Positions 16,116 to 24,778 of a stretch of DNA of 35,598 bases are shown here, piece after piece. The notes under the pieces were generated by a model, which was not told the origin of the DNA, did no database searches, and worked only from the letters and a program-made list of their open reading frames with translations. The DNA lies in contig NZ_JAJOHW010000078.1 in NCBI RefSeq assembly GCF_021129195.1, positions 1 to 35,598 on the forward strand. The letters are read 5' to 3'. The stretch's first letter is position 1. Every line of letters begins with the position of its first letter. The translations under genes and the position numbers were made by a program. This DNA is from Chromobacterium aquaticum. GTDB taxonomy: Bacteria; Pseudomonadota; Gammaproteobacteria; Burkholderiales; Chromobacteriaceae.

Positions 16116-17042
16116 TCAGCTTGTGAGCAGGTAGACCGGGTGGTCCGGCGGGATCAGCTCGGTGGTGAGGAAGTCGATGAAGGCGCGCACCGCCGGCAGC
16201 AGGCCGCGGCGGGTGGGAAAGGCGGCGTGCAGAATGCCCCAGGGGATGTCGTAGTCCGGCAGCAGCCGCACCAGTTGGCCGGATTGCAGCGCTTCGTGGC
16301 AGACCAGCACCGGCAGCGCGGCCACGCCCAGGCCGGCGATGGCGGCGTCGCGCAGCACGACGAGGTCATCGGTCATCAGCCGGGGGCTGTCTATTTGTAT
16401 GGTGTAGGCATGGCCGGCCTGGTCCAGCAGCGCCCATTGGCCGCGGCCGTCCGGGCGGCTCATGGTCAGCGCCGGCCAGCCGGCCATGTCGGCCGGGCTT
16501 TTGGGCGCCGGGCGTTCGGCCAGCAGCGCCGGGCTGGCCACCAGCGAGGTCTGGGTGGTGGCCAGCCGCCGCACCACCAGGTTGGCGCTGTCTTCTATCA
16601 CGTTGCGCACGCGGATGGCGACGTCCACGCCTTCTTCTATCAGGTCCACGCGGCGGTTGCTGGAGTCCAGTTGCACGCGCAGCAGCGGATGACGGGCCAT
16701 GAAGCGGGGCAGCGCCGGCGCCAGCAGGGTCTTGGACAGCAGTTCCGGGCAGCTGACCTTGATCAGTCCGCGCGGCTCGGCGCTGCTGCGGGCGATGGCT
16801 TCATCGGCGGCTTCGGCCTCCTCCAGCATGGCCTGGCAATGCTGGTAGTACTGTTGGCCGATTTCGGTCAAGGACAGCCGGCGGGTGGTTCTTTGCAGCA
16901 GGCGCACGCCCAGCCGCTGTTCCAGTTCCGCCACGCGGCGGGACAGCCGGGATTTGGGGATGCCCAGCACCCGGCCGGCGGCCATGAAACCGCCATGTTC
17001 AACCACTTTGGCGAAATACAGTAGATCGTTCAGGTCCTGCAT
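16116..17042 (-). CDS. LysR-family transcriptional regulator
   Basis: A 308-residue LysR-type regulator of normal length. The N-terminal winged helix-turn-helix (about 1-60) has the characteristic run ending SRLSRRVAELEQRLGVRLL, with RTTRRLSLTE after it. The effector-binding domain starts near residue 90 (GLIKVSCPELL). The ATG at 17042 (MQDLNDLLYF) matches the family start; the open frame runs 25 codons further but into the divergent promoter region. It is transcribed away from azoR 109 bases apart, the classical arrangement for a LysR regulator controlling its neighbour, so azoR is its most likely target. The inducer is unknown, perhaps a quinone or electrophile. Confidence 0.88.
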   Translation of the reverse strand: MQDLNDLLYFAKVVEHGGFMAAGRVLGIPKSRLSRRVAELEQRLGVRLLQRTTRRLSLTEIGQQYYQHCQAMLEEAEAADEAIARSSAEPRGLIKVSCPELLSKTLLAPALPRFMARHPLLRVQLDSSNRRVDLIEEGVDVAIRVRNVIEDSANLVVRRLATTQTSLVASPALLAERPAPKSPADMAGWPALTMSRPDGRGQWALLDQAGHAYTIQIDSPRLMTDDLVVLRDAAIAGLGVAALPVLVCHEALQSGQLVRLLPDYDIPWGILHAAFPTRRGLLPAVRAFIDFLTTELIPPDHPVYLLTS

Positions 17043-17065
17043 GATTGTCTCACTGATGGAACAAT

Positions 17066-17107
17066 GTTTCCGATTTTTACAGTCTAGTGCGGATTGGTTC
17101 GGAAAAC
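17066..17107. promoter_or_regulatory. Candidate LysR operator between lysR-type gene and azoR
   Basis: Inverted arms GTTTCCGA (17066-17073) and TCGGAAAAC (17099-17107) lie in the divergent intergenic region. They are imperfect, and the spacing is wider than a single T-N11-A box, so this is only a candidate. Confidence 0.25.
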
Positions 17108-17151
17108 TATCATGCAATCACTTTCCCCACCAAGACACGAAGGACCCGATC

Positions 17152-17760
17152 ATGAAACTGTTGCATCTCGATTCCAGCATCCTCGCCGCTAATTCGGTTT
17201 CCCGCCAACTGAGCGCCGTTGTCGCCGACACCCTGCGTCAGCGCCACGCCAATGTGGAAACCTCTTACCGTGACCTGGCCAGCCAGCCCATCGCTCACCT
17301 GTCCGGCGAGATCATCGGCGCCAACTTCACCGCCGAGGCGGACTGGACCTCTACCCAACGCAGCGAAGCCGCGCTGAGCAATGAGCTGATTGAAGAATTC
17401 CTGGCGGCGGATGTGGTGGTGATCGGCGCGCCGATGTACAACTTCTCGATTCCGTCGCAGCTGAAAGCCTGGGTGGACCGCGTGGCCGCCACCGGCCGCA
17501 CTTTCAAGTACACCGAGAACGGCCCAGTGGGCCTGGCCGGCGGCAAGAAGGTGATCGTGGTGTCCTCGCGCGGCGGCGTGTACAGCACCGAGCAGGGCCG
17601 GCTGATGGATTTCCAGGAGGATTACCTGAAGACGGTGATGGGTTTCCTGGGCGTGAGCGATGTGGCTTTCGTCCGCGCGGAAGCGGTGAATATGGGCGAG
17701 GACAAGCGCGCCACCGCCATTCACGCGGCTAAAGAGGCCATCGCCCAACTGGCGCTGTAA
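17152..17760 (+). CDS. azoR: FMN-dependent NADH:quinone/azo oxidoreductase AzoR
   Basis: A 202-residue flavodoxin-like reductase of the AzoR family, which uses FMN and NADH to reduce azo dyes and quinones in the cytoplasm. Visible signatures are LHLDSSIL near the start for the phosphate-binding loop, GAPMYNFSIPSQLKAW at 92-107 (FMN contacts at MYNF) and SSRGG near 141-145. Length equals the usual family size. The start is supported by AAGGA ten bases upstream. A strong terminator follows at 17782. Probably controlled by the divergent LysR regulator, as an electrophile or thiol-stress response gene. Confidence 0.92.
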   Translation: MKLLHLDSSILAANSVSRQLSAVVADTLRQRHANVETSYRDLASQPIAHLSGEIIGANFTAEADWTSTQRSEAALSNELIEEFLAADVVVIGAPMYNFSIPSQLKAWVDRVAATGRTFKYTENGPVGLAGGKKVIVVSSRGGVYSTEQGRLMDFQEDYLKTVMGFLGVSDVAFVRAEAVNMGEDKRATAIHAAKEAIAQLAL

Positions 17761-17781
17761 TCCTCGGCACCGTCAATGGCG

Positions 17782-17812
17782 ACAGCCGGCTCCTTGTGGG
17801 GCCGGCTGTTTT
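17782..17812 (+). terminator. Rho-independent terminator after azoR
   Basis: The stem ACAGCCGGCTCC / GGGGCCGGCTGT with a TTGT loop is followed by TTT. It lies 22 bases after the stop codon. Confidence 0.85.
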
Positions 17813-17840
17813 GCATGGGTGGGCGGAGTATGGGGCGCGA

Positions 17841-18464
17841 TCAGGGCAGCCAGCAGGTGGAGGACAATTGGTCCAGGCCTTGTTGTTCGCGACGGAATTT
17901 CGCCTTGGGCGGGGTGTGGCTGTAGTCGACGGTGAGGATGAAGAGGCCGTCGAAGTCGTTCTTGTCCCATTTGGGTACCTGGCTGCCGCCGTTCTTGCCG
18001 CCGTATTGGTTCATGATATTGGTGGCCATCACTTGCAGCAGCTTGTGTTCCCAGGCGATGAAGACCAGCTTGCCGTGGTGCAGCGGGTCGATCAGTTGCT
18101 GTTGCAGGCCGTCTATCGCCGCGGTTTCAAAATTGGTGTTTACCGGCAGGCCCTGGGAGATGGCGGTGGGTTCTATGGTGGCCAGCGGCCGGATGTAGTT
18201 GAAGGTGCCGGCCGGGTCGCTGGCTTGGCTGGAGGTGGATGGCGCGTAGATCTGGTCCGGTTTGCCGAAGCGCTGCGGCAGCATCTTGGCCAGGGCCAGC
18301 GAGCGGTTGAACCCCTTGCAGTCGAGCTGACCGTAGCCGCCTTCCGGCTTTTCGCCGTGGCGCATCATGACCAGGGTTTGCACTTTGCCGGTGTCGTCGG
18401 CGGCATGGGCGGGGAAGGCTGCCAGCAGCGGCAGCAGCAGGGCGAGGCGGTTCAAGGATTTCAT
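17841..18464 (-). CDS. Periplasmic histidine phosphatase family protein
   Basis: A 207-residue protein with a signal peptide cleaved after AHA at residue 21. The histidine phosphatase signature RHGEK is at 35-39, with His36 the expected phospho-acceptor. A second His in the segment FIAWEHKLL matches the late active-site His of the superfamily. It is smaller than acid phosphatases of the phytase branch. The substrate is unknown. The ATG at 18464 has GGGAGCG upstream; the longer frame to 18521 adds a non-hydrophobic leader and is unlikely. It follows the solute-binding gene at 18535 on the same strand with 70 bases between, so co-transcription is possible. Confidence 0.8.
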   Translation of the reverse strand: MKSLNRLALLLPLLAAFPAHAADDTGKVQTLVMMRHGEKPEGGYGQLDCKGFNRSLALAKMLPQRFGKPDQIYAPSTSSQASDPAGTFNYIRPLATIEPTAISQGLPVNTNFETAAIDGLQQQLIDPLHHGKLVFIAWEHKLLQVMATNIMNQYGGKNGGSQVPKWDKNDFDGLFILTVDYSHTPPKAKFRREQQGLDQLSSTCWLP

Positions 18465-18534
18465 CGGGCGCTCCCGTGGTGAGGACAGCGCAGTGTCGCG
18501 CGCGTTGGCGTGCGGCGGCAAGCTGGACCTAGGG

Positions 18535-19317
18535 TCAGGGCTGCATGCGGGCCACGCTGTCGGGACTGAGGTATTTGCCTAGGATTTTGCGCAAGCTGCC
18601 GTCCTTGATCATTTGCTGCAACTGGGCTTGCCATTGCTCGGCCTGTTGCTGGCTGAAGTCGCTGTGGGCCAGCACCAGGCCGCCGGCCACGCGTTCCGAG
18701 GTGGGGAACAGGTCCAGCACCTCCACTTGGCCGGATAGGGCTGGGGAGTTGAGCCAGCGATCGTAGCTGAACGGGAGGGCGAAAGCGGCGGTGATGATGC
18801 GCTGGGACAGCATGGCGTAGAGATCGCGCTCGTCGTTGGCCATCACGACTTTACCGCGCTTGGCCAGCTGTTCCAGGAAGGCGTCCTGCTCCGGGCTGTG
18901 GCGGTAGCCGCGAATCACGCCCCATTTGACGGCCGGGTCGATCAATAGCTGGTCCAGCGTGCGCGGGTTTACGTGGTGGGATAGCAGGATCATGTTCTTG
19001 CTGTAAAAGTAGGGATAGATCCAGGCGTATTTTTGGCGGTCGGCGGTGGGAATGGTGGAGGTGGCCAGGTTCAACTGGCCGTGTTCCACCATTTTCAGCA
19101 CGCGGATGCGCGGATAGGCTTCTTCCTGCACGATCTTGCAGCCCAGCCGGCGCGCCAGTTCGTGCACCAGGTCGACATCGTAGCCGCGCCCTTCCTCGTA
19201 GGCGCCGCCCAACAGGTAGTAGCCCACTTTCAGCCCCGCCGCCGGGCAGGCGGTTTCGCCCAGCGCCGCCGGCGTGGCCAGGATGCCGCCCAGCAGTGCC
19301 GCCCACAGACCTTTCAT
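18535..19317 (-). CDS. Periplasmic solute-binding protein (SBP family 3), copy A
   Basis: A 260-residue protein with a signal peptide (MKGLWAALLGGILATPAALG). It has the family 3 amino acid-binding fold: LKVGYY after the signal, GYDVDLVHELARRLGCKI, and a late KILGKYLSPDSV. It clearly parallels the next gene (19399-20184) along its full length, with shared blocks such as GYDVDLVHELARRL and NLATSTIP, so the pair arose by tandem duplication. No ABC permease or ATPase gene is nearby. It may work with a transporter encoded elsewhere or act as a sensor-type binding protein. The start has AAGGGAGA nine bases upstream. Confidence 0.82.
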   Translation of the reverse strand: MKGLWAALLGGILATPAALGETACPAAGLKVGYYLLGGAYEEGRGYDVDLVHELARRLGCKIVQEEAYPRIRVLKMVEHGQLNLATSTIPTADRQKYAWIYPYFYSKNMILLSHHVNPRTLDQLLIDPAVKWGVIRGYRHSPEQDAFLEQLAKRGKVVMANDERDLYAMLSQRIITAAFALPFSYDRWLNSPALSGQVEVLDLFPTSERVAGGLVLAHSDFSQQQAEQWQAQLQQMIKDGSLRKILGKYLSPDSVARMQP

Positions 19318-19398
19318 GCCATTCTCCCTTGCCGCGTCTGTTTAGCTATAGCCGGGTTTGGCGGTTTTTGCCGCGCGTGGGCGGATGGCGGGTGGCGC

Positions 19399-20184
19399 TT
19401 ATTCCAGCATGCCGCGCACGCTGTCTTCGCTCAGGTATTTGCGCAGGATGCGGTGCAGGCTGCCGTCTTCGCGCATTTTGGCCAATTCATCGCGCCAGAC
19501 GCGCATCTGGCGTTCGGTGAAGCCGCGGTGGGAGAGGACCAGGCCGTTTTCCAGGCTGCTGTCGCGAAACGGATCCATGACTTTGACTTTGAGCCTGGCG
19601 CGCGGTTGACCGTTGAGCCAGTGATCGTAGACCTGGGGCTGGGAGAAGGCGGCGGTAATGGAGCCGCTGCGCAGCATGGCCAGCAGGTCTTCTTCATTGG
19701 CGGCGCAGATCAGCTTGTCGTGCTTGGCCATTTGTTGCAGGAAGTGGTCTTGCAGCGGGCTGTTGCGGTAGCCGATGACGGCGCCCCATTTGAGCTTGGG
19801 ATCGTTCAGCCATTGTTCCGGTGTCTTGCTCTGCACCGCGGGGTTGAGCAGGGTCATGTTGCGGTCGCGGGTGTAGGGCAGCACCCAGGCGTAGCGCAGC
19901 CGTTTGTGCAGCGGGATGGTGGAGGTGGCGAGGTTGAGCTTGCCGTGCTGTACCAGCAGCAGCACGCGCAGCCGCGGGTATTCGCGCTCTTCACGGATCT
20001 TGCAGTCCAGCCGGCGCGCTAGTTCGTGAACCAGGTCCACGTCGTAGCCCTTGCCGCCTTCATAGGCGGTGGCTGTCGGGTAATAACCCACCTTCAGCCC
20101 TTCCGCCGGACAGGCGGGCGCCGCGGCGCCCGCCATGGCCGTGGCGGCGTGCAGGCAGAGGAGGGCGGAGAGGCGCTTGATCAT
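19399..20184 (-). CDS. Periplasmic solute-binding protein (SBP family 3), copy B
   Basis: A 261-residue paralog of the gene at 18535, probably about half identical by eye. It has a signal peptide (MIKRLSALLCLHAATAMAGA, cleaved near AAA at 22), LKVGYYPTATAYEGGKGYDV, the shared NLATSTIP block, and ILRKYLSEDSV near the C-terminus. Residues around the ligand pocket differ between the copies (for example WVLPYTRDRNMTLL against WIYPYFYSKNMILL), so ligand preference may have diverged. It lies 81 bases upstream of copy A on the same strand. The ligand is unknown; the neighbouring polyamine genes make an amine or amino acid plausible. Confidence 0.82.
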   Translation of the reverse strand: MIKRLSALLCLHAATAMAGAAAPACPAEGLKVGYYPTATAYEGGKGYDVDLVHELARRLDCKIREEREYPRLRVLLLVQHGKLNLATSTIPLHKRLRYAWVLPYTRDRNMTLLNPAVQSKTPEQWLNDPKLKWGAVIGYRNSPLQDHFLQQMAKHDKLICAANEEDLLAMLRSGSITAAFSQPQVYDHWLNGQPRARLKVKVMDPFRDSSLENGLVLSHRGFTERQMRVWRDELAKMREDGSLHRILRKYLSEDSVRGMLE

Positions 20185-20210
20185 GTCACGGTCCTTGCTG
20201 GGCGGGGTGG

Positions 20211-20242
20211 AAACAAAACAGGCTGCCGGAAGGGCAGCCTGT
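20211..20242 (-). terminator. Rho-independent terminator after the aldehyde dehydrogenase
   Basis: On the minus strand ACAGGCTGCC / GGCAGCCTGT with a short loop is followed by TTTGTTT. It lies 22 bases after the stop codon at 20264 and separates that gene from the solute-binding pair. Confidence 0.8.
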
Positions 20243-20263
20243 CGGCGGCGCTGTAAACGCGGT

Positions 20264-21751
20264 TTACAGCTTGATCAGCGTGCTCTTCAACTCGGTGTAT
20301 TTTTCCAGCGCATGCAGCGATTTGTCACGGCCGTTGCCGGACTGCTTGAAGCCGCCGAACGGGAAGTTCATGTCTCCGCCTTCATCATAGCAATTCACCC
20401 ACACCGTGCCGGCGCGCAGGCGGCGCGACACTTGGTGCGCGGTGCTGAGGTTGGAGGTCCAGACCGCGGCGGCCAGGCCGTATTCGGTGTCGTTGGCGAT
20501 GCGGATGGCTTCTTCAACGTCGTCGAAGGTGATCACCGACAGCACCGGGCCGAAGATTTCCTCGCGGCAGATGGTCAGGTCGGCGCTGGGGCAATCAAAC
20601 GCGGTGGGTTCGATGAACAGGCCGGTGTCGGTATGGGCTGCTTTGCCGCCGAACAACTTCTTGGCACCCTCGCTATCGCCCTTGCCGATATAGGACAGCA
20701 CTTTGTCGTACTGGATGCGGTCCACGATGGCGCCCATATTGGTGGCCGGGTCCAACGGGTCTTGCGGATAGTAGCGGGTGGCGGCGGCTTCCAGTTCCTG
20801 CAGGAAGCGCTGCTTGATGTCGCGATGCACCAGCACGCGGGAGCCGGCGGTGCAGACTTCGCCCATATTGTAGAAGATGCCGCCGGCGGCGGCGCGCGCC
20901 GCCTGGGCGAGGTCCGGGCAGTCCGGCAGGATGATGTTGGGCGATTTGCCGCCCAGTTCCAGCCAGACGCGCTTGAGGTTGGACTGCGCCGCGTAGCCGG
21001 CGATCAGCTTGCCCACGCCGGTGGAGCCGGTGAAGGCGACGCAGTCCACGTCCATGTGCAGCGCCAGCAGCTTGCCCACGTCGCCGGCGCCGGGCAGCAC
21101 TTGGAACACGCCGTCGGGAATGCCGGCTTCCTTGGCCAGTGCGGCCAGGCGGATGGCGGTGAGCGGGGATTTTTCCGAGGGCTTGATGATGACCGGGTTG
21201 CCGGCGGCCAGCGCCGGGCCAAACTTCCAGCTAGCCATCATGATGGGGTAGTTCCACGGCACGATGGCGGCCACCACGCCTATGGCTTCGCGGGTGACCA
21301 GGCCCACCACCTTGGGATCCACCGGCGCCACTTCGCCGCCTATCTTGTCGATGGCCTCGGCGAACCATTCCACGCAGTAAGCGCTGCCGGGCAGGTCCAC
21401 GCTGAGGGTGTCGCTGATGGGCTTGCCCACGTCCAGGGTTTCCAGCAGGGCCAATTCATCGCCGTGTTCGTAGATCAGCGCGGCGAAGCGCTTGAGAATG
21501 CGGCCGCGCTCGCGCGGGGCCAGGCCGGACCAGATGCCGGAGTCGAAGGCTCGACGCGCGGCGCTGACCGCGCGCTCCACGTCGGCTTCGCCGCACCAGG
21601 CCACGTCGGCCAGCTTCTCGCCATTGGCGGGGTTGTTGCAGACAAAACTTTTGCCGTCTTGCGCGGCGCAGTACTCGCCGGCGATGAAGGCGCGCCCTTC
21701 GATCTTCAGTTGAGCGGCGAATTGCTTCCATTCGGCATGCGTTCTAGCCAT
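20264..21751 (-). CDS. puuC: Aldehyde dehydrogenase, PuuC/KauB-type
   Basis: A 495-residue NAD(P)-dependent aldehyde dehydrogenase of standard length. Active-site residues are present: the general base Glu265 in LELGGKSPN and the nucleophile Cys300 in GEVCTAGSR. The cofactor loop FTGSTGVGK and PWNYP are intact. Sequence style is that of the gamma-glutamyl-aminobutyraldehyde/aminoaldehyde dehydrogenases (PuuC, KauB), which oxidise the aldehydes left after amine transamination. The nearby puuA, puuD and puuR-like genes support this. The ATG at 21751 has AAGGAGAGAG upstream; an in-frame start 15 codons earlier overlaps that site. It is monocistronic, ending at the terminator 20211-20242. PuuR control is likely but not shown by a site. 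Confidence 0.88.
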   Translation of the reverse strand: MARTHAEWKQFAAQLKIEGRAFIAGEYCAAQDGKSFVCNNPANGEKLADVAWCGEADVERAVSAARRAFDSGIWSGLAPRERGRILKRFAALIYEHGDELALLETLDVGKPISDTLSVDLPGSAYCVEWFAEAIDKIGGEVAPVDPKVVGLVTREAIGVVAAIVPWNYPIMMASWKFGPALAAGNPVIIKPSEKSPLTAIRLAALAKEAGIPDGVFQVLPGAGDVGKLLALHMDVDCVAFTGSTGVGKLIAGYAAQSNLKRVWLELGGKSPNIILPDCPDLAQAARAAAGGIFYNMGEVCTAGSRVLVHRDIKQRFLQELEAAATRYYPQDPLDPATNMGAIVDRIQYDKVLSYIGKGDSEGAKKLFGGKAAHTDTGLFIEPTAFDCPSADLTICREEIFGPVLSVITFDDVEEAIRIANDTEYGLAAAVWTSNLSTAHQVSRRLRAGTVWVNCYDEGGDMNFPFGGFKQSGNGRDKSLHALEKYTELKSTLIKL

Positions 21752-21920
21752 TTCTCTCTCCTTTGATGATCTGGCGCCGCCTGGCTGTGGCGGCACCGGT
21801 ATCGCTTCACTCGGGTTTGACTACCATGCTGTCTGTCCTGGCGTTTGGAGCGGGGGCATTGGCTAAAGCTCCCCTGCCTGGCCTTATTGTCTGTTCGGGC
21901 TATTGCTGCGCCAGCGTTTT

Positions 21921-22060
21921 AGAACCTGTTTACGATCTGCTGCGCGTCGGCGATACCGAGTTGAAACCAAGCTCAGTGCTCATGTGCCACTTATACATTC
22001 CGCTTTTTCGCTCGTTTTCGCCTTGTCTCGCTCTTGCTCGCGAGACTTTGAACAGGTTCT
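21921..22060 (+). repeat. Full-length copy of the dispersed repeat family at the puuR stop
   Basis: 140 bases from AGAACCTGTT to AACAGGTTCT, the terminal inverted repeats being perfect for at least ten bases. The body matches the 14560 copy (CTGCTGCGCGTCGGCG, GCTCATGTGCCAC, TTCGCCTTGTCTCGCTCTTG). The right end abuts the minus-strand stop codon of puuR; the TAA lies at the edge of the repeat end. The remainder of the gap, 21752-21920, shows nothing recognisable. Confidence 0.82.
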
Positions 22061-22605
22061 TAGAAAGTCGGCGGCGAACTGGCGCTGACCACTTCACAAA
22101 TTTCCGCGCCGGCATTGCGAAAACGGTGCGGCAGCCGGCTGTCGAAATAATAAGCATCGCCCGGGCCCAGGACCCGGCTCTCGTTGTTGACCGTGACTTC
22201 TATACTGCCCTTGATGATCACGCCGCCTTCCTGGCCGTCGTGCGTCAGCATGTCCGGCCCGGTGTCGGCGCCGGCCTCGTAGACCTCGCGCAGGATGGCG
22301 ATGTCGCGCTTGTCGTGGGCGGTGCCCACCAGCAGCAGCCGAATCTGCTCATTGCCCAGATTGGGTAATTCGTGAGCCTGGTAGAACACGCGCGCCTGTT
22401 CCGGGTCGGAGTCGAAGGTGAAGAAATCCGCCAGCGTCATCGGCAGTCCCTCAAGCACTTTTTTCAGCGAGCTGACCGAGGGGCTGACCCGATTCTGTTC
22501 TATCAGCGAGATGGTGCCGTTAGTGACCCCGGCACGTTTGGCCAGTTCCCGTTGCGACAACCCGAAACGGTCCCTGACCATGCGTAATCTTGCGCCAACG
22601 TCCAT
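22060..22605 (-). CDS. puuR: XRE-cupin transcriptional regulator, PuuR-like
   Basis: A 181-residue regulator with an N-terminal helix-turn-helix (about 7-62; LSQRELAKRAGVTNGTISLIEQNRVSP spans the recognition region) and a C-terminal cupin barrel (about 105-175) with HDGQEGGVIIKG and GDAYYFDSRLPHRF. Length and ending (SASSPPTF) parallel E. coli PuuR (SAHTPTTF), the putrescine-responsive repressor. The ATG at 22605 has AGGA at the right distance, inside the few codons that follow the upstream ATG at 22618-22620, which lacks a site. It is divergent from ald-puuD-puuA, which it most likely represses. The stop codon coincides with the edge of a repeat element, so the element sits directly at the 3' end without shortening the conserved C-terminus. 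Confidence 0.85.
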   Translation of the reverse strand: MDVGARLRMVRDRFGLSQRELAKRAGVTNGTISLIEQNRVSPSVSSLKKVLEGLPMTLADFFTFDSDPEQARVFYQAHELPNLGNEQIRLLLVGTAHDKRDIAILREVYEAGADTGPDMLTHDGQEGGVIIKGSIEVTVNNESRVLGPGDAYYFDSRLPHRFRNAGAEICEVVSASSPPTF

Positions 22606-22629
22606 GGATTCCTGCTCCATCAGTATGTT

Positions 22630-22659
22630 AATAATTTTAGACGCTTTATGATAATTATT
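22630..22659. promoter_or_regulatory. Candidate regulator site between puuR and ald
   Basis: Inverted arms AATAATT (22630-22636) and AATTATT (22653-22659) lie in an AT-rich patch just upstream of puuR in an otherwise GC-rich region. The divergent layout makes this a reasonable place for PuuR autoregulation and control of ald. No match to a known operator was verified. Confidence 0.3.
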
Positions 22660-22816
22660 TTGCACGGACTCTGCACTACTTGCTGCGACGCAAAATCGAA
22701 TATCTTTGCATCGTTGGGGGTTTATAGTCAGAATCAGAAACAAGGAGCAAGCATATTGTGAATTTTCTTAAACGCTTGTGCGGCCCCGACAACAACAAAT
22801 CAGTGAGGAGAGCGAC

Positions 22817-23941
22817 ATGCTGATCGGTGTTCCCAAGGAGATCAAGAACCACGAGTATCGTGTTGGCCTGACCCCGTCTGGAGTCCGGGAGTTAGTCGCC
22901 AACGCACACAAGGTTTTGGTCCAGACCCAGGCCGGCCTCGCCATCGGTTTCACCGATGAGCAGTATATCCAGGCCGGCGCTTCCATTGCCTCCAGCGCCG
23001 AGGAAACCTTCGAACGCAGCGACATGATCGTCAAGGTCAAAGAGCCGCAGCCGGTGGAATGCCGCATGCTGCGCCGTGACCAGATCCTGTTCACCTATCT
23101 GCACCTGGCGCCGGATCCGGAGCAGACCAAATTATTGCTGGAATCGGATGCCATTGCCATAGCATACGAAACCGTCACCGACGAGCGCGGCGGCCTGCCA
23201 TTGCTGGCGCCGATGTCCGAGGTGGCTGGCCGCATGGCGATCCAGGCCGGCGCCCACGCGCTGGAGAAAGCCCAGGGCGGCCGCGGCGTGCTGCTGGGCG
23301 GCGTGCCCGGCGTGGCCCCGGCGCGGGTGGTGGTGATAGGCGGCGGAGTGGTGGGGCTGAACGCGGCGCGCATGGCCATGGGCGCCGGCGCCGAGGTCAC
23401 CATCCTGGACAAATCGCTGCCGCGGCTGAAGGAAATCGACATGGTGTTCGGCGGCCGCATCAAGACGCTGGTGTCCAACTCCGCCAATATCGAAGATTGC
23501 CTGCGCGAGGCGGATCTGGTGATCGGCGCGGTGCTGATCCCCGGCGCGGCGGCGCCCAAGCTGGTGACGCGGCCGATGCTGAAGATCATGAAGCCCGGCG
23601 CGGTGCTGGTGGATGTGGCGATAGACCAGGGCGGCTGTTTCGAGACCAGCCGGCCCACCACGCACCAAGATCCCATTTACGTGGTGGACGGCATCGTCCA
23701 CTACTGCGTGGCCAATATGCCCGGCGGCGTGGCGCGCACCTCTACCCAGGCGCTGACCAACGCCACGCTGCCGTACACGCTGGAACTGGCCAACAAGGGC
23801 TGGCGCCAGGCGCTGCTGGACAATGCCCATCTGCGCAACGGCCTCAATGTCTGCCGCGGGCGGCTGACTTACCCGGCGGTGGCGCAGGCGCTGGGCCTGC
23901 CTTTCATCGATCCCATCGAAGCCGTCAAGACGGCGTCGTAA
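22817..23941 (+). CDS. ald: Alanine dehydrogenase
   Basis: A 374-residue NAD-dependent L-alanine dehydrogenase, which interconverts alanine with pyruvate and ammonia. The catalytic residues known in the family fall at the expected positions: Lys75 in IVKVKEPQP, His96 in TYLHLAP and Asp270 in VDVAIDQGG. The dinucleotide-binding motif is GGGVVG (175-180). The start [10 protein letters not shown] is the standard family start, with GAGGAG 12 bases upstream. It is the first gene of a run with puuD (19-base gap) and puuA (23-base gap). That placement suggests it recycles alanine made by the pyruvate-dependent aminotransferase downstream, giving net release of ammonia and NADH. Confidence 0.95.
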   Translation: MLIGVPKEIKNHEYRVGLTPSGVRELVANAHKVLVQTQAGLAIGFTDEQYIQAGASIASSAEETFERSDMIVKVKEPQPVECRMLRRDQILFTYLHLAPDPEQTKLLLESDAIAIAYETVTDERGGLPLLAPMSEVAGRMAIQAGAHALEKAQGGRGVLLGGVPGVAPARVVVIGGGVVGLNAARMAMGAGAEVTILDKSLPRLKEIDMVFGGRIKTLVSNSANIEDCLREADLVIGAVLIPGAAAPKLVTRPMLKIMKPGAVLVDVAIDQGGCFETSRPTTHQDPIYVVDGIVHYCVANMPGGVARTSTQALTNATLPYTLELANKGWRQALLDNAHLRNGLNVCRGRLTYPAVAQALGLPFIDPIEAVKTAS

Positions 23942-23960
23942 CCCGTTTCAAGGACCAGAA

Positions 23961-24755
23961 ATGTTGCAAGCTATCATCGGCATACCCTGTGACATCAAGA
24001 TGGTAGGCCTGTTGCCCTTCCACGCGGTGGGTGAAAAATACATCGCCGCGGCGGCCGGCGGCGCCGGCGGCGTGCCGGTCTTGCTGCCGGCGCTGGGCGA
24101 CAAGACCGCGCTGCGGGAGGTGTTGGAGTTGGTGGACGGCGTGTTGCTGCCCGGTTCGCCGTCCAATGTCGAGCCGCATCATTACGGCGGCGCGCCCAGC
24201 CGGGCGGGAACCATGCATGACCCGATGCGCGACGCCACCACGCTGCCGTTGATCCAGCAAGTGCTGGAGCAGGGCATTCCGCTGCTGGGCATCTGCCGCG
24301 GTTTTCAGGAAATCAACGTGGCGATGGGCGGCGAGCTGTATCAGCACGTGCAGGAAGAAGAGGGGCGGCGCGACCACCGCGAGCCGGACACCCCCGACCT
24401 GGACGCGATGTACGCGCTGTCCCATCCGGTGCGCTTCGCCGAGGACAGCCTGCTGCGGCAATGGACCGGCCAGGAGTCCGCCATGGTCAATTCCTTGCAT
24501 CAGCAGGGCATCAAGCGGTTGTCGGATCGCCTGATCTGCGAGGCCGTCGCCGACGACGGCCTGGTGGAGGCCTACCGCGTGCGTGACGCCAAGGGCTTCG
24601 CCTTCGCCGCGCAATGGCATCCGGAGTGGAAATACTGGGACAACCCGCTGTCCATGGCCATCTTCAAGGCATTTGGCGATGCCTGCCGCCAGCGCCGCGA
24701 GCAGCGGCAACGCGGGCCGCAATTAACCGAGACCTTGTGTCACCACTCGGAATAA
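23961..24755 (+). CDS. puuD: Gamma-glutamyl-gamma-aminobutyrate hydrolase, PuuD-like
   Basis: A 264-residue class I glutamine amidotransferase-like hydrolase. The nucleophile is Cys112 in LLGICRGFQE, and the His220/Glu222 pair is in AAQWHPEW. The segment LLPGSPSNVEPHHYGG is typical of the PuuD/SpuA branch. The enzyme releases glutamate from gamma-glutamyl-GABA or related compounds in the polyamine route. It sits between ald and puuA with short gaps and so is in one operon. AAGGA lies upstream of the ATG. Ten or so C-terminal residues beyond the family core are Arg/Gln-rich and probably flexible. Confidence 0.9.
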   Translation: MLQAIIGIPCDIKMVGLLPFHAVGEKYIAAAAGGAGGVPVLLPALGDKTALREVLELVDGVLLPGSPSNVEPHHYGGAPSRAGTMHDPMRDATTLPLIQQVLEQGIPLLGICRGFQEINVAMGGELYQHVQEEEGRRDHREPDTPDLDAMYALSHPVRFAEDSLLRQWTGQESAMVNSLHQQGIKRLSDRLICEAVADDGLVEAYRVRDAKGFAFAAQWHPEWKYWDNPLSMAIFKAFGDACRQRREQRQRGPQLTETLCHHSE

Positions 24756-24778
24756 CACACACAGAGGAAGAGAACATC

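Noticed and set aside
20135-21766. 543-codon frame antisense to the aldehyde dehydrogenase gene
   Set aside because: Shadow of a high-GC gene with complete catalytic motifs on the other strand.
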